Source of the DNA: Oxalobacteraceae bacterium UBA6704
GTDB taxonomy: Bacteria > Pseudomonadota > Gammaproteobacteria > Burkholderiales > Burkholderiaceae_D
Reading direction: 5' to 3'
Length of the DNA stretch: 40,971 nt
Assembly (NCBI GenBank): GCA_002454505.1
Contig: DKJA01000081.1
Coordinates: 2,030-43,000 of the forward strand
The notes under the pieces were generated by a model that was not told where the DNA came from, did no database searches, and saw nothing but the letters and a program-made list of their open reading frames with translations. This document shows, in pieces, positions 24,484-32,921 of the stretch. Made by a program: the position numbers and the translations under genes. The first letter of the stretch is position 1, and every line of letters starts with the position of its first letter.

Positions 24484-24915
24484 TTACTGGAACTGTTCGT
24501 TGCCGACCAGGCCAATCTTCGTCACGCCCAGGCGCTGGGCCGAAGCCATCACACCTGCCACGGCGCTGTACGCGACCAGCTTGTTGGGACGCAGGTGCAC
24601 TTCCGGCTGATCAGCCTGTGCCGCCACGTTCATCAGCTTCTGTTCCAGGGCATCACGGTTAGGGATGGTCTGACCATCCCACACGATCGTGCCATCGAAG
24701 TCCACGTCGATCGTCACGACTACCGGTTCCGTCGTTGGCGGCGGAGGAGTACCCACCGGCATGTTCAGGTTGACGGAGTGATTCGCTTTCGGAATCGTGA
24801 TAATCAGCATAATGATCAGCACCAGCATCACGTCGATGAGCGGTGTCATGTTCATTTCCATCATTGGTTCCGGATCCGCGCCAGCAGCGCTTCCCGAACC
24901 GACATTCATACTCAT
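24484..24915 (-). CDS. exbD: ExbD/TolR-family biopolymer transport protein (second copy)
   Basis: Inner-membrane component of the TonB motor. One N-terminal transmembrane helix carries the essential aspartate (MTPLIDVMLVLIIMLII, about residues 26-42) and a periplasmic domain follows. At 143 aa it has normal ExbD length. It differs clearly from the upstream ExbD and has an unusual PPPPTTEP stretch after the helix. AAGGA lies eight bases before the ATG at 24915. Two ExbD genes in series recall the Xanthomonas tonB-exbB-exbD1-exbD2 cluster, where the second copy has a special role. Confidence 0.9.
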   Translation of the reverse strand: MSMNVGSGSAAGADPEPMMEMNMTPLIDVMLVLIIMLIITIPKANHSVNLNMPVGTPPPPTTEPVVVTIDVDFDGTIVWDGQTIPNRDALEQKLMNVAAQADQPEVHLRPNKLVAYSAVAGVMASAQRLGVTKIGLVGNEQFQ

Positions 24916-24935
24916 GGGTGTGTTCCTTATAGAAG

Positions 24936-24969
24936 CTGCCCGGCCGTCGATACAGCAACGGCCGGGCAG
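24936..24969 (-). other. Intercistronic 12-bp perfect hairpin between the two exbD genes
   Basis: CTGCCCGGCCGT (24936-24947) and ACGGCCGGGCAG (24958-24969) are perfect complements around a 10-nt loop. No T-run follows on the minus strand, so it is not a standard terminator. It could be an mRNA-stabilising or processing element setting different ExbD1/ExbD2 levels. Confidence 0.65.
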
Positions 24970-24974
24970 AGGCC

Positions 24975-25403
24975 TTACATCTTGTCAGGCGGTTCGGTGA
25001 TGAAACCGACCTTCTGGATGCCAGCGCGCTGGGTCGTGAAGATGACGCGGCCGATGGACTCGTACTTGACGTCTTTGTCGCCACGTACGTGCACTTCCGG
25101 CTGCGGCAGTTTCACTGCCTCGACCTTCAGAAAATCGAACAACTCATTCGTGTCCCGCATTTTCTTCTGATTCCAGTAGATGTCGCCATCCTTATTGACA
25201 ACGATGTTGACATTTTCCGGCTTCGTCTGGATCGCCTGGTTGGTCTCTTCCGGCAGGGTAATCTTCTGCAGTTTGAGAACGACCGGGCTCGTGATCAGGA
25301 AGATGATGAGCAGAACCAACATGATGTCCACGAGGGGCGTCGTGTTGATCTCTGACATCACTTGATCTTCACCTCCGCTATCGGAGCCTACAGACATCGA
25401 CAT
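24975..25403 (-). CDS. exbD: ExbD/TolR-family biopolymer transport protein (first copy)
   Basis: The 142-aa protein has the ExbD architecture: a short cytoplasmic N terminus (MSMSVGSDSGGEDQ), one transmembrane helix with the proton-path aspartate (NTTPLVDIMLVLLIIFLI, about residues 20-37) and a periplasmic domain of about 95 residues. It would partner ExbB in harvesting proton-motive force for TonB. It starts four bases after the exbB stop, so the two are tightly coupled. The second exbD follows after 59 bp. Confidence 0.92.
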   Translation of the reverse strand: MSMSVGSDSGGEDQVMSEINTTPLVDIMLVLLIIFLITSPVVLKLQKITLPEETNQAIQTKPENVNIVVNKDGDIYWNQKKMRDTNELFDFLKVEAVKLPQPEVHVRGDKDVKYESIGRVIFTTQRAGIQKVGFITEPPDKM

Positions 25404-25407
25404 GGTA

Positions 25408-26337
25408 TTAGCCTACTTTTTTGGCAGCACGGGCTGCGGAGTCAGCGGTCGACATGGCGCCGGAGATCAGCACGGAGTGCACGTCAGCGGAGAACGTACG
25501 GATTTCTTCCATTGCGGTCTTGTTGCGACGCACCAGCCAGTTGTAGCCCAGAACGGCAGGAACAGCGACTGCCAGACCGAAGGCCGTCATGATCAGTGCT
25601 TCACCGACCGGACCTGCCACTTTGTCGATCGACGCGTTACCGGTCATACCGATGTTGGTCAGTGCACCGTAAATACCCCAAACCGTACCGAACAGACCGA
25701 TGAACGGTGCCGTCGAGCCAACGGTTGCCAGGAACGACAGGCCATCTTGCAGACGCGACTGAACTTTGTCGACTGCGCGCTGGATGGACATCGTCACCCA
25801 GGTGGACAGGTCGATCTGTTCCAGCAGCGCGCCATCGTGGTGCGCGGTTGCCTTCGTGCCGGATTCGGCGATGAAGCGGAATGGCGAGCCTTCGGACAGG
25901 GTCGTCGTGCCGGCGGCGATCGACGAGGCTTTCCAGAATTTAGCCGACGTTTCCTTGGCTTGACGCATGATCTTCATCTGGTCCAGCAGCTTCGTGATGA
26001 TGATGTACCACGAACCGATCGACATGATCGACATGATGATGATGGTGCCGCGTGGAACCCAGCCGGATTCCCACACTGCCTTGATACCGAACGGGTTTTC
26101 CACTTCTTCCTTGCCAGCCGGTGCGGCGGCGTCGGCAGCTGGAGCTGCTGCGTCTGCTGCTGGTGCCGGTGCGTCGGCTGCCGGTGCTGCTGCCGCATCC
26201 GCTGCCGGAGCTGCAGGGGCCTCAGCTGCCGGGGCAGGAGCGTCGGCCATGGCCGGCGCGCTCACCAGGGCGGATGCTGCGGTCACCGAGAACAGCACAG
26301 CGGCCAGTACAGCGGACAAACGGGTATTCTTAAACAT
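25408..26337 (-). CDS. exbB: ExbB/TolQ-family proton channel protein with Ala/Pro-rich N-terminal extension
   Basis: The 309-aa inner-membrane protein forms the proton-conducting core with ExbD. The N terminus has a cleavable-looking signal (cut after SAPAMA, residue 31). A low-complexity Ala/Pro/Asp stretch follows (about 32-78, tandem APAADA-like units), then the first TM helix (GTIIIMSIMSIGSWYIIITK). The MotA/TolQ/ExbB domain has TVGSTAPFIGLFGTVWGIYG and GLAVAVPAVLGYNWL. A strong GGAGGAAGC ribosome site precedes the ATG at 26337. An upstream in-frame start would run into tonB and is not used. Confidence 0.93.
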   Translation of the reverse strand: MFKNTRLSAVLAAVLFSVTAASALVSAPAMADAPAPAAEAPAAPAADAAAAPAADAPAPAADAAAPAADAAAPAGKEEVENPFGIKAVWESGWVPRGTIIIMSIMSIGSWYIIITKLLDQMKIMRQAKETSAKFWKASSIAAGTTTLSEGSPFRFIAESGTKATAHHDGALLEQIDLSTWVTMSIQRAVDKVQSRLQDGLSFLATVGSTAPFIGLFGTVWGIYGALTNIGMTGNASIDKVAGPVGEALIMTAFGLAVAVPAVLGYNWLVRRNKTAMEEIRTFSADVHSVLISGAMSTADSAARAAKKVG

Positions 26338-26419
26338 GCTTCCTCCAAATTGATAAAAGATCAGTTCGCTGAACGTAACGACAACGAAATTACTAGGTGA
26401 GACGTGTGAAGTCTCGGGG

Positions 26420-27082
26420 TTATTCCAGCGTCCAGACGTATTGCATTTGCATCCACGCTTGTTCCGGCTTACCGTCAACCATGGTTGGCTTGAACTTGCA
26501 CTTGCCAATGCCATTCACTGCGGCCTTGTCCAAGTCCCTAAAGCCGCTGGATTTCACAATTTTGGAGTCGGCCACGCGACCGTCGACTCCAATCAGGAAC
26601 GATAAGGTTACCGTACCCGTTTCTTCGTTACGCAGCGACGACTTCGGCCATTCCGGTTTCGCACAGGTGCTGAAATCAGCCACTGCAGCGATACGGGTGG
26701 ACTGGGCCGGAGGCGCTGGCGGTGCAGGCGGAGCCGGCGGAGCCGGACGCTGCAGTTCAGTCGTTGCCGGCTTCACGTTGGTCGCGTTGGCGATCACGTT
26801 CTGCGGCGGCGGCGGTTGCTGCACGTTCACTTCAACCGGAGGGATGAATGGCGGCGGTGGGGCCTTCATTTCCGGCGGCGGCGGCGGCGGTGGCAGTTCC
26901 TTAGGTGGAGGGGGGGCAACCTCCTCGATGATCTTGGTTTCAACCGGCTCGATCATCTTGTTGATCATCCGTTTGCCCAGACCTGAAACGATCCCGTAAG
27001 CAGCCAACAAGTGCAAGGCCACTACCACCACGATGCCGGTATAGTTCTTTTTGCCGCCCTTCCCGTTATCACTAAAATTCAT
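26420..27082 (-). CDS. tonB: TonB energy-transducing protein
   Basis: Spans the periplasm and couples ExbBD motion to outer-membrane receptors. The 220-aa protein has a cytoplasmic basic N terminus and one TM helix (about residues 15-34). A proline-rich rod covers about 55-135 (PPPPKELPPPPPPPE and several PAPPAPPAPP units). The C-terminal TonB domain (about 140-220) has GTVTLSFLIGVDGRVADSKI. I chose the ATG at 27082; a TTG five codons upstream is in frame. It is the first gene of the operon and lies 82 bp before exbB. It probably serves the receptor at 4174-6561 among others. Confidence 0.93.
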   Translation of the reverse strand: MNFSDNGKGGKKNYTGIVVVVALHLLAAYGIVSGLGKRMINKMIEPVETKIIEEVAPPPPKELPPPPPPPEMKAPPPPFIPPVEVNVQQPPPPQNVIANATNVKPATTELQRPAPPAPPAPPAPPAQSTRIAAVADFSTCAKPEWPKSSLRNEETGTVTLSFLIGVDGRVADSKIVKSSGFRDLDKAAVNGIGKCKFKPTMVDGKPEQAWMQMQYVWTLE

Positions 27083-27162
27083 GCCTGCTTTCTCCAATAC
27101 CTACTCTACTCGAACCCCAAAATGGCGACACAAAGCTACAGCCGCATCCGGGACGTCGGCGA

Positions 27163-27190
27163 ATTATACATACGAATTCTTCATTTTACA
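27163..27190 (-). promoter_or_regulatory. Promoter of the tonB operon
   Basis: On the minus strand a perfect TATAAT (27163-27168) has a weak TGTAAA -35 about 16 bp upstream. It would give a leader of about 70 nt before tonB. I looked for a Fur box and saw none. The rest of the spacer up to the repeat at 27590 is more AT-rich than its surroundings and shows no gene I can support. Confidence 0.5.
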
Positions 27191-27589
27191 TAGAATTTTG
27201 ACCCCCGAAATCCGGTTAATTTTCATGCCTTTAGCTGCTGCGGCGCACCGTTCCGGCGCAGGCCGTGGGGCATTTTTGGCCACGGTTGTGCAGCCGCTTT
27301 CTTAAGTGGCCTTAAGTTTTCCATATCCCCCAAAAACTGAATTTTCGGAGGCCGTTTCCACCCAGCGCCAACGTAATATTCGGTACCATTACTTACTTTT
27401 TGACAAGTTGATTGCGGTACCTTCATCGATCCAGTATATGCAATTTGCGTGCGCACGGGCGCGCGGAACATGCAAGACTCACAAGTTTGAAATTTCACTA
27501 CATGCCGGGAGGGAAGGCAGGGCGAAAACTGTAACTGGCAAGAAGGAAGCGGGGGAGGTGGTCAGGCCAATTGTGATGAATTCGTGGGT

Positions 27590-27702
27590 GGGGACTGTCC
27601 CCGAAGGGGCCTGTCCCCGGGGTTGCTTGATTGAAATTATTTCCGGCGCTTCGGCAAAATGAAAAACAACCCCGGGGACAGTCCCTCGCAGGGACAGTCC
27701 CC
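27590..27702 (+). repeat. Intergenic GGGGACAGTCCCC repeat, copy 5 (short type)
   Basis: GGGGACTGTCCCC and GGGGCCTGTCCCCGGGGTTG units lie on the left. A divergent AT-rich middle contains CCGGCGCTTCGG. On the right are CAACCCCGGGGACAGTCCC and GCAGGGACAGTCCCC. The ATCG/ACCGCCC insert is missing. It ends 18 bp from the spoVR stop codon. Confidence 0.88.
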
Positions 27703-27719
27703 AGCCGTCATTGCCAGCC

Positions 27720-29261
27720 TCAAATCATCCGCCCCCGCTTCTCGCGCTTGCACTCGAGTGTGCTGATCAGCTTGCCCTCGGGCGACACGGTGTCCAGGTG
27801 GACGTCGAAACCCCACAGCCGGGCCACGTGTTTCAGCACCTCGTGGGCCTGCTGGTTCAGCGGGCGGCGGTTGAACTGCGTGTGGCGCAGCGTCAGCGCG
27901 CGGTCGTCGCGGGTGTTGACGGACCAGACCTGGATGTTCGGCTCGCGGTTGCCCAGGTTGTACTGGTCGGCCAGCTGCTGGCGCACGTAGCGGTAACCCA
28001 TTTCGTCGTGGATCGCCGAGACTGACAGCTTTTCGTTGCGGTCGTCGTCCAGGATGGCGAAGAAGTGGAACTCGCGGATCAGCCGGGGCGACAGGTATTG
28101 CGCGATGAAACTTTCATCCTTGAAGTTACGCATCGCGAAGTCCAGCGTCTTGCGCCAGTCGCTGCCGGCGATGTCGGGGAACCATTCGCGGTCCTCGTCC
28201 GTGGGGTCTTCGCAGATGCGCCGTATGTCGGTCATCATCGCGAAACCCAGCGCATACGGATTGATCCCGCTGTAATAGGGGCTGTGGACCGGCGGCTGGT
28301 AAACCACGTTGGTGTGGCTCTTCAGGAATTCCATCATGAAGCCGTCGCCGATGATGCCTTCGTCGTACAGCTGGTTCAGGATCGTGTAGTGCCAGAACGT
28401 GGCCCAGCCCTCATTCATCACCTGCGTTTGCCGCTGCGGGTAGAAATACTGCGAGATCTTGCGGACGATCCGCACCAGCTCGCGCTGCCATGGTTCCAGC
28501 AACGGCGCGTACTTCTCGATGAAGTACAGCAGGTTTTCCTCCGGCTCGGGCGGGAAGCGGGACGGGCCGTGGGCGATCGCTTCCTCTTCCGGGCGCTTCG
28601 GCACCGTCCGCCACAGCTCGTTGAGCTGCGACTGCAGGTACTCTTCGCGCTCGCGCTGCCGCAACTGCTCCTGGGCCAGCGACAGTTTCGCCGGCCGCTT
28701 GTAGCGGTCCACGCCGTAGTTCTGGATCGCGTGGCAGGAATCGAGCAGCGATTCGACGGCATCGATGCCGTGGCGCTGCTCGCACTCCGCTATATAGTTC
28801 TTGGCAAATACCATGTAATCGACGATCGCCTCGGCATCCGTCCACGTGCGGAACAGGTAATTGCCTTTGAAGAAAGAATTATGGCCGTAGGCGGCATGGG
28901 CGATCACCAGCGACTGCATCGTCAGGCTGTTTTCCTCCATCAGGTAGGCGATGCACGGATCGGAATTGATGACGATCTCGTATGCCAGCCCCATCTGCCC
29001 GCGCCGGTAACCCTTTTCCGTGGCGAGGAAATGCTTGCCGAAGGACCAGTGGTTATAGGAGACCGGCATGCCGACGGACGTGTAGGCGTCCATCATCTGC
29101 TCGGCCGTGATGATTTCCAGCTGGTTCGGATAGGTGTCGAGCCCGAAAGCCGCGGCCACCCGCTTGATTTCCTCGTGCGCCTGTTCGATCAGCTCGAACG
29201 TCCACTCCGACTGCTCCGGCAGCGCGCGCGGGTGCGGCGGTCGTTTCGTCATCTGGTTCAT
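27720..29261 (-). CDS. SpoVR-family protein (YcgB homologue)
   Basis: The 513-aa protein belongs to the SpoVR/YcgB family, named from Bacillus sporulation but common in non-sporulating proteobacteria, where its biochemical role is unresolved. Recognisable segments are SEWTFELIEQAHEEIKRVAA, YPNQLEIITAEQMMDAYTSV, MNEGWATFWHYTILNQLYDE and YALGFAMMTDIRRICE. The ATG at 29261 overlaps the yeaH stop by one base (TAATG). The open frame upstream belongs to yeaH territory. It is the last gene of prkA-yeaH-spoVR, a conserved stationary-phase/starvation trio. A repeat element follows the stop. Confidence 0.93.
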   Translation of the reverse strand: MNQMTKRPPHPRALPEQSEWTFELIEQAHEEIKRVAAAFGLDTYPNQLEIITAEQMMDAYTSVGMPVSYNHWSFGKHFLATEKGYRRGQMGLAYEIVINSDPCIAYLMEENSLTMQSLVIAHAAYGHNSFFKGNYLFRTWTDAEAIVDYMVFAKNYIAECEQRHGIDAVESLLDSCHAIQNYGVDRYKRPAKLSLAQEQLRQREREEYLQSQLNELWRTVPKRPEEEAIAHGPSRFPPEPEENLLYFIEKYAPLLEPWQRELVRIVRKISQYFYPQRQTQVMNEGWATFWHYTILNQLYDEGIIGDGFMMEFLKSHTNVVYQPPVHSPYYSGINPYALGFAMMTDIRRICEDPTDEDREWFPDIAGSDWRKTLDFAMRNFKDESFIAQYLSPRLIREFHFFAILDDDRNEKLSVSAIHDEMGYRYVRQQLADQYNLGNREPNIQVWSVNTRDDRALTLRHTQFNRRPLNQQAHEVLKHVARLWGFDVHLDTVSPEGKLISTLECKREKRGRMI

Positions 29262-30529
29262 TATTTGGGCTGCTTCTTGAACAGTTCGCGGAACACCGGA
29301 TAGATATCGGCCGGCGTGACAATTTTTTGCATCGCAAAGTGGGGGTGGTGATCGGGCACCTGCGCGTATTGCTCCCACAGGTTCTGCTGCGGGCCATCGG
29401 TGATTTCCACGTACGTGTAGTACTGGACCTTCGGCATGATCGTGTTGGTCAGCAGCTGGCGGCACAGCACCGAGTCGTTGTCCCAGTTATCGCCGTCCGA
29501 CGCCTGCGCCACGTAGCTGTTCCACGAGCCGGCGGCGTAGCGCTCGTCGATCACCTTGTTCAGCAGGTTCAGCGCCGAAGACACCACGGTGCCGCCCGAT
29601 TCGCGCGAGTGGAAGAATTCCTGCTCGTCCACCTCGGCCGCGGCCGTGTGGTGACGGATGAAGACGACCTCGATCTTGTCGTAGACCCGCTTCAGGAACA
29701 GGTACAGCAGGATGAAGAAGCGTTTCGCCGTGTCCTTGCGCTGCTCGTCCATCGAGCCGGACACGTCCATGATGCAGAACATCACCGCCTGCGTCATCGG
29801 TTTCGGGATCTTGATGCGGTTGCTGTAGCGCAGGTCGAACGGGTCGATATAGGGAATGGCCAGCAGCCGCGTGTGCAGGTGGTGGATCTTCTTTTTCAGT
29901 TCGACGACGTACGGATCGTCCAGCGGCGCGCCCTCCAGCAGCAGCGTTTCCAGTTCCTGCTCGGCCTCGGCCAGCGCCTTGCGCGACGGTCCGCCGACGG
30001 CGATGCGCCGGCCCAGCGCGCCGCGCAGCGAACGCAAGACGTGGATGTTGCTCGGTGTGCCGGACACGGTGTAGCCGGCGCGCTGGCTCTTGAAGTCGGT
30101 GGTGGCGGTCAGTTGCGTCTTGACGAGGTTGGGCAGTTCCAGGTCCTCGAAGAAGTAGTTCATGAATTCTTCGCGCGACAGCTCGAAAATGAAATCGTCC
30201 TCGTTGGTCTGATCGCTGTTGCCGGCCTTGCCGCGGCCGGACCCGCCGCCGCCTTTGGGCCGGGCGATCTGGTCGCCTTTCTGGTATTCCTGGTTGCCGG
30301 GGTTGACGACTTCCCACACGCCGCCATGGGCGTGACCGAAGCTGGGCTCGTTCACGTCCTTGACGGGAATCGAGACCTTCTCGCCATTTTCGATGTCGGT
30401 GATCGAACGGCCCTTGATGGCGCGCCCGACCGCGTCCTTGATCTGGGCCTTGTAGCGCCGCAGGAACCGTTCGCGGTTGACCGCGGACTTGTTCTTGCCC
30501 TGCAAACGACGGTCAATTAAATAAGCCAA
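29261..30529 (-). CDS. YeaH/YhbH-family (DUF444) protein
   Basis: The 422-aa protein is partner of the PrkA kinase in enterobacteria. It has the family N terminus AYLIDRRLQGKNKSAVNRER, a glycine-rich RPKGGGGSGRGK segment and a von Willebrand A-type domain. A MIDAS-like DVSGS lies at residues 255-259 (MFCIMDVSGSMDE), with IRHHTAAAEVDEQEFFHSRE following. It appears to start with TTG at 30529, because AGGGGG lies five bases upstream and the protein then aligns with the family from its first residues. It overlaps spoVR by one base. A 217-bp spacer separates it from prkA upstream. Confidence 0.92.
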   Translation of the reverse strand: MAYLIDRRLQGKNKSAVNRERFLRRYKAQIKDAVGRAIKGRSITDIENGEKVSIPVKDVNEPSFGHAHGGVWEVVNPGNQEYQKGDQIARPKGGGGSGRGKAGNSDQTNEDDFIFELSREEFMNYFFEDLELPNLVKTQLTATTDFKSQRAGYTVSGTPSNIHVLRSLRGALGRRIAVGGPSRKALAEAEQELETLLLEGAPLDDPYVVELKKKIHHLHTRLLAIPYIDPFDLRYSNRIKIPKPMTQAVMFCIMDVSGSMDEQRKDTAKRFFILLYLFLKRVYDKIEVVFIRHHTAAAEVDEQEFFHSRESGGTVVSSALNLLNKVIDERYAAGSWNSYVAQASDGDNWDNDSVLCRQLLTNTIMPKVQYYTYVEITDGPQQNLWEQYAQVPDHHPHFAMQKIVTPADIYPVFRELFKKQPK

Positions 30530-30597
30530 ATCTTCCCCCTGTGGGTGGGGTCGTGATAAACCTATTACGCATCGCCATATGCTGGTCTGCGGTACTC

Positions 30598-30615
30598 GTC
30601 GTACGAAAGTACGAC
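30598..30615. other. GAAA-tetraloop hairpin in the prkA-yeaH spacer
   Basis: GTCGTAC (30598-30604), GAAA, GTACGAC (30609-30615) form a perfect 7-bp stem on the plus strand (TTTC loop on the minus strand). There is no T-run. The 217-bp spacer 30530-30746 shows no gene I can support. Confidence 0.5.
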
Positions 30616-30746
30616 TGCGTGCCTCAACCAGATCTGGCGGCGCTCATTACGGTTTCTCGCGACCCTGAGACGTCCGTAAGGCCGGGCTGTGCGCTGGTGG
30701 CGGAACTGCGAGCGCCAAGCCTGAACCTATTATGTCACTGACGCCG

Positions 30747-32669
30747 TTACGACGACTTCCGCACACGCAGATACCATTCGCAAAGCAGGCGAACCTGCTT
30801 GGCCGTGTAGCCTTTTTCCACCATCCGGGCGACGAAGTCGGCGTGCTTGTTGGCATCTTCGGCGCTGGCCTTGGCGTTGAAGGAGATCACCGGCAGCAAT
30901 TCTTCCGTGTTGGAGAACATTTTCTTCTCGATCACCGAGCGGAATTTCTCGTAGGACGTCCAGGCCGGGTTCTTGCCGCCGTTGTTGGCGCGGGCGCGCA
31001 GGCCGAAGTTGACGATCTCGTTGCGGAAGTCCTTCGGATTGCTGATGCCGGCCGGCTTCTCGATCTTTTCCAGCTCGGCGTTCAGCGATTCGCGGTCGAA
31101 GCTCTCGCCCGTGTCCGGATCGCGGTATTCCTGGTCCTGGATCCAGAAGTCGGCGAACGTCACGTAACGGTCGAAGATGTTCTGGCCGTATTCGGAATAG
31201 CTCTCCAGGTAAGCCGTCTGGATTTCCTTGCCGATGAAGTCGACGTAGCGCTGCGCCAGGTGCTCTTTTATATAGGAGAAGTATTTCTGCTCCGTTTCGG
31301 GCGGGAACTGCTCGCGCTCGACCTGCTGCTCGAGCACGTACAGCAGGTGCACCGGGTTGGCGGCCACTTCCGTCGAATCGAAGTTGAACACCTTCGACAG
31401 GATCTTGAACGCGAAGCGGGTGGACAGGCCGTTCATCCCTTCGTCCACGCCGGCGTAGTCGACGTATTCGTGGATCGACTTCGCCTTCGGATCCGTGTCC
31501 TTCAGGTTGTCGCCATCGTAGACGAGCATTTTCGAGAAGATCGACGAATTCTCCGGCTCCTTCAGCCGCGACAGGATGGCGAACTGCGACATCATCCGCA
31601 ACGTGCCCGGCGCGCACGGCGCCTCGGCCAGCGACGAGTTGCGCAGCAGCTTGTCGTAGATCTTGATCTCGTCGGACACGCGCAGGCAGTACGGCACCTT
31701 GACGATGTAGATACGGTCGAGGAAAGCCTCGTTGTTGCGGTTGTTGCGGAAGGTCTTCCACTCCGACTCGTTCGAGTGGGCCAGCACGATGCCGTCGAAC
31801 GGGATCGCGCCGAAGCCTTCGGTACCCTTGTAGTTGCCTTCCTGGGTGGCCGTCAGCAGCGGGTGCAGCACCTTGATCGGCGCCTTGAACATCTCGACGA
31901 ATTCCATCAGGCCCTGGTTGGCCAGGCACAGCCCGCCGGAGTAGCTGTACGCATCCGGATCGTCCTGGGCGTAATCCTCCAGCTTGCGGATGTCGACCTT
32001 GCCGACCAGCGAGGAAATATCCTGGTTGTTCTCGTCGCCCGGTTCCGTCTTGGAGATGGCGACCTGCTTCAGGATCGACGGGTAGCGCTTGACCACGCGG
32101 AACTGGTTGATGTCGCCATTGAATTCATGCAGGCGCTTGACGGCCCACGGACTGGGGATGCTGCGCAGGTAACGGCGCGGGATGCCGTAGTCTTCTTCGA
32201 GGATCGTGCCGTCTTCCTGCTCGTTGAACAGGCCCAGCGGCGACTCGTTGACGGGCGAGCCCTTCAGGCAGTAGAACGGCACCAGCTCCATCAGCGCCTT
32301 CAGCTTTTCCGCGATCGACGACTTGCCGCCGCCGACGGGACCCAGCAGGTACAGGATCTGCTTGCGCTCTTCCAGGCCCTGCGCCGCGTGCCGGAAGTAG
32401 GAGACGACCTGCTCGATCACTTCCTCCATGCCGTAGAACTCGCGGAAAGCGGGGTAGATCTTGATGACCTTGTTGGCGAAGATGCGGGACATGCGCGTGT
32501 CGTTGCGTGTGTCGACCAGCGTGGGTTCGCCGATGGCGGCCAGCATGCGCTCCGCAGCCGAGGCATACGTCAGGTGATCCTTCTTGCAAAGCTGAAGATA
32601 TTCGGCAAGGGACATCTCCTCTTCCCGGGTGCGCTCGTACCGTGCTGCGTAGTTGTCAAAGATGGTCAT
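30747..32669 (-). CDS. prkA: PrkA-family serine protein kinase (YeaG)
   Basis: The 640-aa protein has an N-terminal AAA-type domain with Walker A GPVGGGKS (residues 110-117) and a C-terminal kinase-like domain, as in E. coli YeaG (about 640 aa). YeaG is linked to survival of prolonged nitrogen starvation and stationary phase. Other conserved segments are HEFNGDINQFRVVKRYPSIL, LLTATQEGNYKGTEGFGAIP and VLAHSNESEWKTFRNNRNNE. I chose the ATG at 32669, with AGAGG eight bases upstream. The open frame upstream is low-quality sequence. It leads the prkA-yeaH-spoVR group. A candidate sigma-54 promoter lies about 225 bp upstream. Confidence 0.93.
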   Translation of the reverse strand: MTIFDNYAARYERTREEEMSLAEYLQLCKKDHLTYASAAERMLAAIGEPTLVDTRNDTRMSRIFANKVIKIYPAFREFYGMEEVIEQVVSYFRHAAQGLEERKQILYLLGPVGGGKSSIAEKLKALMELVPFYCLKGSPVNESPLGLFNEQEDGTILEEDYGIPRRYLRSIPSPWAVKRLHEFNGDINQFRVVKRYPSILKQVAISKTEPGDENNQDISSLVGKVDIRKLEDYAQDDPDAYSYSGGLCLANQGLMEFVEMFKAPIKVLHPLLTATQEGNYKGTEGFGAIPFDGIVLAHSNESEWKTFRNNRNNEAFLDRIYIVKVPYCLRVSDEIKIYDKLLRNSSLAEAPCAPGTLRMMSQFAILSRLKEPENSSIFSKMLVYDGDNLKDTDPKAKSIHEYVDYAGVDEGMNGLSTRFAFKILSKVFNFDSTEVAANPVHLLYVLEQQVEREQFPPETEQKYFSYIKEHLAQRYVDFIGKEIQTAYLESYSEYGQNIFDRYVTFADFWIQDQEYRDPDTGESFDRESLNAELEKIEKPAGISNPKDFRNEIVNFGLRARANNGGKNPAWTSYEKFRSVIEKKMFSNTEELLPVISFNAKASAEDANKHADFVARMVEKGYTAKQVRLLCEWYLRVRKSS

Positions 32670-32905
32670 GTGCATGTCCTCTGATGTAAACCTGCTAGTC
32701 ACTGTGGTCGGCAGTCGGCGCCCGGCTGCTGGCCTGATCCTGTGTGCAAACTCCTTTTGATTTTTAGTTTTCTTGTCAGCTTCCCGGGCGGTACGGCTTG
32801 CGCGTACCTGTGAGCTGGATTTTTTATTGGCCGTGCTGCGGATGAGTGCGCGGCTTGCGTGTGTGTGTGCGTCGTAACGCATCTTACGCATGTGAAATTG
32901 ATTAT

Positions 32906-32921
32906 TGCGCTAACCGTGCCG
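32906..32921 (-). promoter_or_regulatory. Candidate sigma-54 promoter upstream of prkA
   Basis: On the minus strand CGGCAC-5 nt-GCGCA keeps the invariant GG and GC ten bases apart and matches the -24 box TGGCAC at five of six positions. The -12 box is weaker. Transcription would start near 32895, leaving a leader of about 226 nt. Confidence 0.4.

Noticed and set aside
27083..27230. Fur box before tonB
   Set aside because: I looked for GATAATGATAATCATTATC-like sequence and found only AT-rich stretches without the repeated 6-mer pattern.
27223..27498. 91-residue minus-strand open frame in the tonB upstream spacer
   Set aside because: No recognisable similarity, no ribosome site, and it would overlap the likely tonB promoter region.
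27306..27662. 118-residue plus-strand open frame
   Set aside because: Its end is simply a translation of repeat copy 5 and the rest has no family features.
30541..30741. 66-residue plus-strand open frame in the prkA-yeaH spacer
   Set aside because: No ribosome site or similarity; the spacer has no coding bias that I can see.
32670..32891. Longer N terminus for PrkA
   Set aside because: The extra 74 residues are low-quality leader sequence; the ATG at 32669 aligns with the E. coli YeaG start and has AGAGG upstream.
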